From positions 1-64,000 of the forward strand of contig JBEQUE010000192.1 in assembly GCA_040349255.1 (NCBI GenBank): a DNA stretch of 64,000 nucleotides, written 5' to 3'. Origin of the DNA: DATMER01 sp040349255. Its GTDB lineage: Bacteria > Acidobacteriota > Thermoanaerobaculia > Multivoradales > UBA5704. The notes beneath the pieces are model-generated. The model had not been told where the DNA came from. It searched no databases and worked only from the letters and a program-made list of their open reading frames with translations. The position numbers were made by a program, and so were the translations under genes. Below are positions 35,908 to 42,816 of this stretch, piece after piece; positions within the stretch are counted from its first letter, which is position 1, and every line of letters begins with the position of its first letter.

Positions 35908-36345
35908 CTACAGGGTTGAGTGGGCGTCCGTTGATGTGGCGTTTTGATCAATAGAAACCACTGGTTTCTTGGCGGTACCCTCATAGCTCTGCGTTGCCAG
36001 AAATGCAGCCACGGAAGTTGTAGCAGCCAGAAGAATGAGTAGGCCAATGTGCGCAAGATGCCGCTTCTTGTGCGGCCTGTCATCAAACTTCAGCCCAAAC
36101 ATATCGTCTAACTTCCAAGATGCCTCACTGTAGGAGAGGGCTACCGCCGCATCGTGGTGGATCCACCTTGCGCTGACTGCCGCAAAAGCCCAGATGAAAA
36201 CAACTAAGGCAATCGCATGGCCGATGTAGATTGGATGACTTGTGCTATAGAGCGTTACCACGCCACCCAAAATAGCGAGCATTAACGCGGTAGCCCAGGA
36301 GAATACAGCCCATTGGCGATTTCGGCGATAGTTGCACTCCTCCAT
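35908..36345 (-). CDS. Cassette-borne membrane protein, unknown
   Basis: 145-aa protein with three to four hydrophobic segments: FSWATALMLAILGGVV, IGHAIALVVFIWAFAAV and LAHIGLLILLAATTSVAAFL. Between them is a soluble stretch with KLDDMFGLKF. I do not recognise the family; the layout (membrane helices, short cytosolic middle) is like small SLATT-type effectors but without a firm match. Codon use is clearly AT-richer than in flanking chromosomal genes. It is the last gene before the island edge, and its stop lies in a GTTGAGT-containing stretch that may be a decayed attC. Confidence 0.6.
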   Translation of the reverse strand: MEECNYRRNRQWAVFSWATALMLAILGGVVTLYSTSHPIYIGHAIALVVFIWAFAAVSARWIHHDAAVALSYSEASWKLDDMFGLKFDDRPHKKRHLAHIGLLILLAATTSVAAFLATQSYEGTAKKPVVSIDQNATSTDAHSTL

Positions 36346-36428
36346 CAGCCGTGTTCGCGTATACGAATAGCGCTCAAAGTGATCTTGGTTCGAAATATCG
36401 AAATTGAATTTTATAGTGGCATGGTAAG

Positions 36429-36650
36429 TTACCTATTAAACGGTAGACGGCAAACGTCGAGGGTTGGCTGCCGGTATCTCGGCGTTGCGATACTTGCGGC
36501 GTTCTCATGTCGCAACAACTCCCATGTAGTCCAGCGACGAGCCGACTTAGCAACTTCGTCAGATAAGACCAAGAGATAGCCAGTAGGCGAGAAGCCCTGT
36601 GAGAGTAAGTGCTCGACTGCTCGCCCAAGGAATTCTACATCGAGCCTCAT
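36429..36650 (-). CDS. Small hypothetical cassette protein
   Basis: 73-aa ORF starting at an ATG 31 bp after the stop of the gene at 36682. The sequence (MRLDVEFLGRAVEHLLSQG, GYLLVLSDEVAKSARRW) looks like a folded small alpha/beta protein and the codons suit the island, but no family is recognised. There is no room for an attC between it and the gene upstream, so the two would share one cassette. Confidence 0.5.
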   Translation of the reverse strand: MRLDVEFLGRAVEHLLSQGFSPTGYLLVLSDEVAKSARRWTTWELLRHENAASIATPRYRQPTLDVCRLPFNR

Positions 36651-36681
36651 GTTGCGCGCCTTGGCTCCACGGAGATCGACC

Positions 36682-37212
36682 TCAATTTATCGTGACGACC
36701 TGTATCGCAATTAAGCTCGTCTGGTCGATGATCACCGTAGCGGCGTGGTCCGTGCGGCACTGAATCCATACTGTACCGCCGCTCGGAAGATCAATGCTCC
36801 CTATGGGATTCGTTTCAAAGTAGTAGGCCAGCAATGTGGTTTCTCCACCGCCTATTGGAGCATCCGGAACTGTATTCGACCACAACTGGCATCCAATCCC
36901 GTCCAGATCAGGTTGACCAGAATAGGGGCGGCCCTCGACCTGGCCATGGACTACATATTTACCCGCCGGAAGGATCAGGCTTACCAGCGGCAAGAAGTTG
37001 TTCGCTGGAAGGACTACGCCGCCTCCGGTAAATGCTGTAAAGGCTTGAGACGTTCTGTTGGCGAGTTGAATCTGGAGCGCCGCGATTTGAGCGGCTTGGG
37101 TGGCGAGCTGCGTCTCGAGGTTTGTGACCCGTTGGGCGAGGGATTCCGCGTGTACGGCGAACGGGGTCGACAACGCCAGAAAAATTCCTGCGATCGCAAA
37201 TTTCATATTCAT
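36682..37212 (-). CDS. Secreted coiled-coil protein with beta-sandwich-like domain
   Basis: 176-aa exported protein. GGAGG sits 6 nt before the ATG at 37212; the signal peptide ends at TPFAVHAES. A short coiled coil with heptad hydrophobics (SLAQRVTNLETQLATQAAQI, continuing about 12 residues) follows. The remaining about 115 residues are beta-rich and hydrophobic (FLPLVSLILPAGKYVVHGQVE, GTVWIQCRTDHAATVIID), like trimeric C1q/jelly-roll proteins with a stalk. It lies directly downstream of attC 37338-37407 on the minus strand, so it is the first gene of its cassette. Confidence 0.72.
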   Translation of the reverse strand: MNMKFAIAGIFLALSTPFAVHAESLAQRVTNLETQLATQAAQIAALQIQLANRTSQAFTAFTGGGVVLPANNFLPLVSLILPAGKYVVHGQVEGRPYSGQPDLDGIGCQLWSNTVPDAPIGGGETTLLAYYFETNPIGSIDLPSGGTVWIQCRTDHAATVIIDQTSLIAIQVVTIN

Positions 37213-37337
37213 TTGATTCCTCCGCCCTGAGAAGTTGTATCCGTTACACACAGCAAGTCTAGGAGATTCAAGCGGTATTTTGCCAATGATCACTGCTCAG
37301 CTGGGGCATACCTCCTTTCCACTCTGGTGTAACTTGG

Positions 37338-37407
37338 GTCTAACGGATTCGTTGCTCAGCGGCCGGAAAGCGGAGCTTTTCGATCCGCTGGAGCAGCCGG
37401 GTTCGGC
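37338..37407 (-). other. Integron attC site
   Basis: On the minus strand: R'' GCCGAAC (37401-37407), L'' TGCTCCAGCGG, central hairpin (AAAGCTCCGCTTT), L' CCGCTGAGCA, R' GTTAGAC (37338-37344), which fits GTTRRRY. L'' pairs with L' perfectly except one extrahelical C, the attC hallmark. R'' begins 10 bp after the stop of the gene at 37418-37981. Confidence 0.85.
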
Positions 37408-37417
37408 GCTTTGTAAA

Positions 37418-37981
37418 TTACCAAAACCGCCACCAAGGTTTCTTGGTGGGAGCCGATTCACACGCAGCCGACCCGCTCGCACCACTTACCTTAATGGTTG
37501 ACGCAGCGGTCACAACGCGCTGATTCTGGAGCATCTGGGCCTTCACCATGCCCTCCTGAGTCGCCGGCTCCATGAAGAAGGCGACCGGAGCTATAAGAAT
37601 GTTTTCCGGCTTCGACCCCGCGCGGAGGGCCTTGTTAACCACGTTGAGATCCGCCGACATCAGGACCATTTGCTTGAACCCCGGGGAGCCAGCGTACCGC
37701 TGAACCAAGCTCATCGCCGCTATAAAGTACGGCTCTTCTGCGAGCAGACCTGACTCGACCACATCCCCCGCCCCGTCCAGGCACAGGTAATCAGGAGCAA
37801 AATGCACGCCGAGGCCGCCTAACGAGACCCGTCCCCAAGCGGCCTGCGTGAACTTAAACGCGCGGTCGGCAACGAGGAACGGGATGCCGGCGTCGGCCAA
37901 CGCCGCATAAACATCGTTTTGGGTAAACTCGGCCCGCGGTGCAACAAACTCCGCGAGGCGAGCAACTGCTGCTTCTGCCAT
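37418..37981 (-). CDS. Hypothetical cassette protein
   Basis: 187-aa soluble protein, no signal peptide or membrane segment; family not recognised. Features: an N-terminal helix (EAAVARLAEFVAP), a winged-helix-like middle (FTQNDVYAALADAGIPFLVADR), and a low-complexity tail ending KKPWWRFW. AGAGGTGATT precedes the ATG at 37981. The gene begins 19 bp after the 3' splice junction of the group II intron and ends 10 bp before attC R'', so the whole cassette is about 660 bp and fully used by this gene. Confidence 0.7.
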   Translation of the reverse strand: MAEAAVARLAEFVAPRAEFTQNDVYAALADAGIPFLVADRAFKFTQAAWGRVSLGGLGVHFAPDYLCLDGAGDVVESGLLAEEPYFIAAMSLVQRYAGSPGFKQMVLMSADLNVVNKALRAGSKPENILIAPVAFFMEPATQEGMVKAQMLQNQRVVTAASTIKVSGASGSAACESAPTKKPWWRFW

Positions 37982-38004
37982 CACGCAATCACCTCTGCCG
38001 CCGA

Positions 38005-38689
38005 ATCGGGATAGGGGGGACTCTCACGGGTCCCCTCCTCCCACACCACCGTGCATACGGGTCACGTACACGGCGGTTCGGCTGTCGACCTCTCTTGCCA
38101 TTCGCCCTGCGGCGAACTGCTGGCGCGAGAACTGATGTCGGATGGCTCCGACTCCCGCCTCAGCCGGTTCGAGCGGCAAACCGGAGTACCCCTCTCCGTG
38201 TCCCAACCCCGGCTTCATCCTCCGGATAGACCAGAGGCAGCTTGCGCTGCTTGACAGATGCCATGCCGGACCGTTCGACACGAAGCGAATCCTCCTCTCA
38301 AACCGTTCGGGCCTTCGAGGCTACGCCTCTACTATACCCTCTGCTGACTTCTGCACGGTGATCAGGAAGGATCTCTCCTCCCTCAGTCCGGCTCCCACCG
38401 GACGCCGGGCAGAACTCCCACGGTAAGACACAGAACTTTCCCTGCGTAGACGCCAGATTTATAAAGCCCACCCCAATCGCAGAAGGAGGACTTCGCTGTC
38501 ACGTGCCAGCTCGTCCCGGATGGACCACACCTCATATCTGGCTTCTGTTCGTCGCCCCGCAGTTTTGGATTGGGCTTCCTTCAGACCCCACCTCGCGGTG
38601 ACGCCCTTGCCCTTCTCCTAGCCTTCGGCTCTGCGAACACCTGGCAAGAGGACTTTCACCTCCTTAGCTCTGTGCCATGCGTGGCACAC
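38005..38689 (-). mobile_element. ORF-less group II intron inserted in an attC R' box
   Basis: 685-nt element on the minus strand. It begins GTGTG (38685-38689), the group II 5' consensus, and ends GAT (38005-38007), fitting the AY 3' consensus. Near the 3' end is a domain V hairpin, CCGCCGTGTACG / CGTATGCACGGTGG (about 38047-38083), then a domain VI stem GGGGAC/GTCCCC (about 38017-38035). Domain I-like structured sequence starts at the 5' end (GCTAAGGAGGTGAAAGTCC). No reverse-transcriptase ORF is present; a short frame near 38265 may be the residue of its start. Removing the intron restores the attC R' box GTTCGGC. Confidence 0.78.
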
Positions 38690-38690
38690 A

Positions 38691-38739
38691 CGCTGTGGCG
38701 GCTCGCGGCGTCAGCCGTCCGCTGGAGCCGGCGGGATAC
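38691..38739 (-). other. attC site interrupted by the group II intron
   Basis: Minus strand: degenerate R'' GTATCCC (38733-38739), L'' GGCTCCAGCGG, L' CCGCGAGCC, then ...AGCGT at 38690. L'' pairs with L' except a two-base extrahelical CA. R' is split: GT (38690-38691), intron, then TCGGC (38000-38004), giving GTTCGGC. The R'' of the cassette ending here is expected to be GTATAAC from that cassette's first bases, so two core bases have changed. Confidence 0.7.
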
Positions 38740-38781
38740 TGTTCCTAATCCGACGCGCCGTTTCATGTGGTCTACTCAGTC

Positions 38782-39423
38782 TCAAGTTGCGGGCGCACCG
38801 ACCCCACCAATATCCGCACGATTTGCAAGCTTCACTTCGGGAATACATGCCTCCTTGATTTGCTTCTTCAGCCGTTCGCCATTCTTAGTTAAACGAGCCA
38901 CCATGCGCCCCAAGATTAAGGCTGCGGCAAGGCACGCGCCGTCCTGCCAGTGAGTGCTGTACTCATGCGCAATACCTGCTACGGTAAGCGTAATTGCCAA
39001 GAAGGATACTATTACCGGCCATTTTGTTGACCAACCCGGATTCGAGGGGAAGTTCTTATGACGATGCCGGAGCCGTTCATGTATCCAGAAGTTTTCATTA
39101 CCAACGAGCTGGCCCGCAAGTGGCCGGATGTCTCGCTCGATCACCAGCACGTAATAAAGCATGTTCACCATGGTGCCCTGATAAGCCACGTATACAACTA
39201 GCGCACTTAAGAGCGCTGCCCACCAGCGGTATTTCTCATCGATGTTCTCCATCTGCGCGAGCAAAGCCAGTGCCGCTATCAGAATAGGCCAAGCCGCATA
39301 CTGCAGGTTCTCCCACGACGACACTCGGCCCATCAGCGCGGAGTATTCGGCTGCGTGGTACTGGGCGAGAATCGCATTGCTCCCCTCTGTCTCTTTTGCA
39401 GACTCAGGCCGCTCATCCTTCAT
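38782..39423 (-). CDS. Cassette-borne membrane protein, unknown
   Basis: 213 aa. The ATG at 39423 has GGAG eight bases upstream. Soluble N-terminus (residues 1-40), a hydrophobic hairpin (WPILIAALALLAQM, WWAALLSALVVYVAYQGTMV), a basic linker (IHERLRHRHKNFP), a second hydrophobic region (WPVIVSFLAITLTVAGI, CLAAALILGRMVARL), and a charged tail. No family recognised. It lies within the cassette bounded by the attC sites at 39441 and 38691. Confidence 0.68.
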   Translation of the reverse strand: MKDERPESAKETEGSNAILAQYHAAEYSALMGRVSSWENLQYAAWPILIAALALLAQMENIDEKYRWWAALLSALVVYVAYQGTMVNMLYYVLVIERDIRPLAGQLVGNENFWIHERLRHRHKNFPSNPGWSTKWPVIVSFLAITLTVAGIAHEYSTHWQDGACLAAALILGRMVARLTKNGERLKKQIKEACIPEVKLANRADIGGVGAPAT

Positions 39424-39440
39424 GGCCACTCTCCATCAAC

Positions 39441-39507
39441 GTATAACGAGATGCGCTTCACCGGCGGACGGCGACGCCGGCCGGCCGAGTGCAAGCGCCG
39501 GTTCTAC
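39441..39507 (-). other. Integron attC site
   Basis: Minus strand: R'' GTAGAAC (39501-39507), L'' GCGCTTGCAC, GC-rich hairpin centre, L' GTGAAGCGC, R' GTTATAC (39441-39447). L'' and L' pair fully except an extrahelical G. Nearly the same inner sequence occurs in the site at 40744-40811. Confidence 0.87.
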
Positions 39508-39526
39508 GGCGAAAACCCTCCCCCAA

Positions 39527-40726
39527 TCATGAGAACACCTCGATGATTAGTTGCCTCAGGAATAGCAGTGCCTCCCAGATTGTATATCGCGACAGGTGTA
39601 TGATTGCCGCGCTAGGCAGCGTTACGAACTCTGCTAGCCTCACTATGGCGCGCACCTTCTGCCGCTCAAGGGAAGGAATGAGGTGAATGAACGCGGGAGT
39701 CCAGAGCCCAAGGAGCCCGCCAAACCCCGACCACAGAAGAGGAATGCCTACCAATGCGGATTTGAAGTACCCAACGCTACTCTGTGCGGTGGCAACAGCG
39801 AAAAGGGTGATCGGGACGAGCAAGTAGGCAACGGTCCCGGCAGCCACGGCTTCGATCTTCTCAAACTTCGCCCTAGATACTCCAGGCGCGTCGAGCATGA
39901 GTCTGCTGTAAGATGTTACAAACCATGGATCCACATAGTCCTCGCATTCCAACCCCTCGGGTGAAACTGCCGGTAGCAGGCTCATGTGATCCCACGTCCG
40001 AGCCAGATAGTACCGAAAGTTTGCCGCGATGGCAGCAGCTATCCACGCTGAGAGTATCGGGACCCAGGTTACGTTGACCTTGACGGGAAAGAAAGGTACT
40101 TGCTCAAGGCCGACTGGTGAGGGGCTGGTGACAACAAGGAAGGCGATCAGGTAGGCACAAATCACGACCTGCGCCGCGAAGAGACGCCGCGCATAACCCG
40201 CACACATTCGAGCGGTTGAGAGAGCCCCGAAGTCAAGGCTCTTCGGCACACTGGCGCCCTTAAGATTGGCTCCTTCAAGCCCGAATCCTTCAAGGAAGCG
40301 TGCTTTCTCCAGATCACAGTAAGAAAGATTGGCGCCGCTCAGCCGTGCGCCCTTCAGGTTAGCATTCGCTAGCCTCGCTTCTGTTAGATTCGCCTCACTT
40401 AGATCAGCATAGCTAAGATTGGCATCGCGCAAGTCGGCTCTTTCAAGGTTGGCCTTACGCAGTTTCGACCGGGAAAGGTTGCAGCCGCGAAGGTCCGCCG
40501 CACACAAACTCGCACCATCCAATTCGGCTTCGACAAACCAAGTGTTGTTTAAGTGCGCCGTGGAGAGGTCGACTTTTTTCAGGACAGCGAAGTCAAGAAG
40601 CTCGCCTTCAATGGAAACGCCCTTCAATTCCATGCCGCTGAAATCCGCACGTTGACCATCCTCGCAAATAGAAACGAGCCAGCGACGATGGTGGAATATT
40701 ATCCTTGCCAGCTCGGCTCTATCCAA
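39527..40726 (-). CDS. Pentapeptide-repeat membrane protein
   Basis: 399 aa. Starts at a TTG at 40726 with AAGGGAAG just upstream; longer in-frame versions would run through the attC at 40744-40811 and are rejected. The N-terminal LDRAELARIIFHHRRWL is the usual lead-in of such proteins. Pentapeptide repeats (A-D/N-L-x-x pattern, e.g. ADLRDANLSYADLSEANLTE) span roughly residues 30-150 and form a right-handed quadrilateral helix. The C-terminal half has several transmembrane helices (VVICAYLIAFLVV, ILSAWIAAAIAANF, VAYLLVPITLFAVAT). A membrane-tethered pentapeptide protein of unknown role; related proteins are common in cassette arrays and defence islands. Confidence 0.8.
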   Translation of the reverse strand: MDRAELARIIFHHRRWLVSICEDGQRADFSGMELKGVSIEGELLDFAVLKKVDLSTAHLNNTWFVEAELDGASLCAADLRGCNLSRSKLRKANLERADLRDANLSYADLSEANLTEARLANANLKGARLSGANLSYCDLEKARFLEGFGLEGANLKGASVPKSLDFGALSTARMCAGYARRLFAAQVVICAYLIAFLVVTSPSPVGLEQVPFFPVKVNVTWVPILSAWIAAAIAANFRYYLARTWDHMSLLPAVSPEGLECEDYVDPWFVTSYSRLMLDAPGVSRAKFEKIEAVAAGTVAYLLVPITLFAVATAQSSVGYFKSALVGIPLLWSGFGGLLGLWTPAFIHLIPSLERQKVRAIVRLAEFVTLPSAAIIHLSRYTIWEALLFLRQLIIEVFS

Positions 40727-40743
40727 CTTTCTTCCCTTCTGCC

Positions 40744-40811
40744 GTGGAACGCTCTGCCGCTTCACAGCGCGGACGGCGGAGCCGGCCGACCGGTGCAAGC
40801 GATGGTTCGGC
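40744..40811 (-). other. Integron attC site
   Basis: Minus strand: R'' GCCGAAC (40805-40811), L'' CGCTTGCAC, GC-rich centre, L' GTGAAGCG, R' GTTCCAC (40744-40750). L''/L' pair with one extrahelical G. R'' is the exact complement of this cassette's first bases, GTTCGGC at 41667-41673. R'' starts 7 bp after the stop of the gene at 40818-41642. Confidence 0.85.
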
Positions 40812-40817
40812 GCCGAC

Positions 40818-41642
40818 TCACGCTGCGCTCCCAGTTCCACTTGCAACAGATGCTCTCATATGGGCTATGTCTTTTTCTGTAAGCTCCTGGTGTTGTTGAC
40901 GAAGTCCAACAAGTCCCTTGGTCGCCTCAAGATTATAGAGACCAAGTACTGCCTCGGTAGCGATTATGATGTACTCGGCCAATGTTCCTGACAGCATCCG
41001 GAACTCCGTATCCTTGGGGCTAGCGTCGATTTTCATCGATCCCTCGGCCCCGATCTCTAGATGGCGGAGCACAAGCGAAACAAAAGTGCTGTGAGCATGG
41101 TGACTACTCATTCTGTAGAAGTATGCATACCAAGCTTCCAAGCCGACCTTGCGCGCCAAGGCCTCAAGAGAGAGCCGGGGTGCTTCGCTGCCAGACATCG
41201 AGGCCTCAGCTTGGCGCTTCCTCTCAGCCCATTTCTCGGCTTCTGCTTCGGATAAGAACCGACTAGGGTTGTCTATACCCACCTGTGCCATCTGGCGAAG
41301 ATTCTTCCATGTAGCGCCAGAGAATTCGGCTTCAAACTCGGGCCGTTCGCAGCAGTTCTTCAGATATACAAGCACCTCGAATACCGCACGAAGCTGTACC
41401 GAGGCCGCATTCTGCTGACCATAAAGAAGAAGTTCCGAGGCGGCCTTGGCGAATTCACGCATTCTGACAAAGAGAGCGGCTGCCAAAATCGTTCTCTTAT
41501 CGTGTTCTTGTTGTGTCAGCTTGGCAAGGATCTCTTCCACAAGATCAAGTGCTGCATATAGAAGTGCTACATGGGCTGGATGCCGCATCGGAATGTAAGT
41601 ACGGGCCTTGGAGCCTGCCTCTCCGAATATCCGCTCACTCAT
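40818..41642 (-). CDS. DUF5677-like cassette protein
   Basis: 274-aa mostly helical, soluble protein resembling the DUF5677 family. Features: ALFVRMREFAKAASELLLYGQQ, SVQLRAVFEVLVYLKNCC, and the conserved YRMSSHHAHSTF with paired His, which may bind metal or act catalytically. Function unknown; relatives are found in defence-related and cassette contexts. The ATG at 41642 lies about 25 bp inside the cassette boundary; the stop is followed at once by attC. Confidence 0.68.
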   Translation of the reverse strand: MSERIFGEAGSKARTYIPMRHPAHVALLYAALDLVEEILAKLTQQEHDKRTILAAALFVRMREFAKAASELLLYGQQNAASVQLRAVFEVLVYLKNCCERPEFEAEFSGATWKNLRQMAQVGIDNPSRFLSEAEAEKWAERKRQAEASMSGSEAPRLSLEALARKVGLEAWYAYFYRMSSHHAHSTFVSLVLRHLEIGAEGSMKIDASPKDTEFRMLSGTLAEYIIIATEAVLGLYNLEATKGLVGLRQQHQELTEKDIAHMRASVASGTGSAA

Positions 41643-41666
41643 AAGTTCTAGTCCGTACAGTCAGTC

Positions 41667-41793
41667 GCCGAACGTTTGGGAGCTAACTAAGCGAGCGGCC
41701 CATGAAGAGCACTGTCGCCTTTCGAAGTCTCAACCTCCAAAGGCTCTATAGCCCAGAATGTCTCAGCTGTCCGCTTGAGCGACGGGGTTGGGC
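41667..41793 (-). other. Integron attC site (long form)
   Basis: Minus strand: R'' GCCCAAC (41787-41793) overlaps the last codons of the gene at 41763-42437; R' GTTCGGC is at 41667-41673. Inner boxes are less perfect than in the other sites (GCT-C-AAGCG pairing with interruptions). R'' is the exact complement of this cassette's first bases, GTTGGGC at 42454-42460, which is strong support. Length 127 bp, similar to long attC forms. Confidence 0.68.
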
Positions 41794-42437
41794 GCTCCTA
41801 CCTTACTCTCCTTTACGCCACCCGACTCGATCTCCCTTATGGTTTTCTCTTGGCAGGTAGCGAGAAGCTCTTGTCCCTCGGGGAACTGAGCGGCAGCATA
41901 TCGCAGCCAAATAAAAGAGACCCTGTGCTTCTGGATCGCCAACAAACAAAACGATAGCCCTAGAGACAGGAGCACAGACCCTACGAATACTCCTTCAGAT
42001 TCCTCCGAAAGAAACAGCAGGATCAATCCGATGATTATGAAGTTAAATCCTCCTGCCCTGGCCAGCCTGTGTACCGAAACGTTGTTGTTGAGGATTCTAA
42101 CGATCTCATCACAGTCCTTTTGCATCACGATAAGAGCCTTCAACTTATGGTAAGTGTCCGAGGTCACATCTCGGCCAAAGACTTCCCGTAACAAGGTCTT
42201 TCGATAAGTCCATTTCGCTACCGCATATGTAAAGAAGTTCACCAACCAACCCAATGGATAGGCAACGGCTAGCACAAGCAGACCGAGAAGGACTGAATAG
42301 CCGGAAAACTCCTTGAAGTTCGAAAGGCCCCGGCCGAACATTTCAGGAAATAACAGCATAAGAGGCACACCGACTATCCAAGCCATGGCCAGAAGCCCTG
42401 AAACAAGAATCTCAACGACTAATGCAGTTGTGGCCAT
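41763..42437 (-). CDS. Cassette-borne membrane protein, unknown
   Basis: 224 aa with four hydrophobic segments in two pairs: LVVEILVSGLLAMAWIVGVPLMLLF and YSVLLGLLVLAVAYPLGW in the first half, FNFIIIGLILLFL and VFVGSVLLSLGLSFCLLAI in the second, around a charged loop (RKTLLREVFGRDVTSDTYHKLK). No family recognised. Codon use is AT-rich compared with the chromosome. ATG at 42437, about 17 bp inside the cassette boundary. Confidence 0.68.
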   Translation of the reverse strand: MATTALVVEILVSGLLAMAWIVGVPLMLLFPEMFGRGLSNFKEFSGYSVLLGLLVLAVAYPLGWLVNFFTYAVAKWTYRKTLLREVFGRDVTSDTYHKLKALIVMQKDCDEIVRILNNNVSVHRLARAGGFNFIIIGLILLFLSEESEGVFVGSVLLSLGLSFCLLAIQKHRVSFIWLRYAAAQFPEGQELLATCQEKTIREIESGGVKESKVGAPNPVAQADS

Positions 42438-42453
42438 TTTTTGGTCCTATATC

Positions 42454-42549
42454 GCCCAACGTTTAGGGTTTATCCGACATCCTCCTGGCAAAACAGCTCG
42501 GGCCTCCTCCACCGGCGGTGGAGGATGTTGGATAAACCCCAGGTTGAAC
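42454..42549 (-). other. Integron attC site
   Basis: Minus strand: R'' GTTCAAC (42543-42549), L'' GGGTTTATCCAACATCC, hairpin centre CACCGCCGGTG, L' GGATGTCGGATAAACCC, R' GTTGGGC (42454-42460). The inner boxes pair at 16 of 17 positions, the longest stem in the array. It ends a cassette whose body is cut short by the IS91-type element. Confidence 0.85.
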
Positions 42550-42816
42550 GAAAGCGCGGCGGAGTCAGGAAACGGTGCGCCTATGCACTTTCAATCCGCA
42601 GATGACAGGAGGGCCACGATCGCTGGCTCTGCTTCGAACGCCTCGAAACGAGTTGTCCCCGCGTCATGGACGCCTCCTTCAAGTCGCTGCCGTTCCCCTC
42701 AGGGCCCTCCGCAGCAGTTTCGTTTCCTCGATTGTACCCCAGATTGTGGCAGAGCGCACAACCTCTCCAGTCCCTGGGAGCGGGAGAAGGACACAGCAGC
42801 AGGCCAGCCGGAGCTC
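42550..42816. other. Remnant between attC and IS91 transposase, no gene
   Basis: 267 bp. A 100-aa minus-strand frame that spans it has no start site or recognisable sequence and overlaps the transposase end, so I do not call it. It should contain the end of a truncated cassette and the terminal sequence of the IS91-type element. I cannot place the element end exactly. Confidence 0.4.

Noticed and set aside
38024..38281. 85-aa ORF within the intron
   Set aside because: It lies in intron domain sequence and runs through domain V; it is structured RNA, not a gene.
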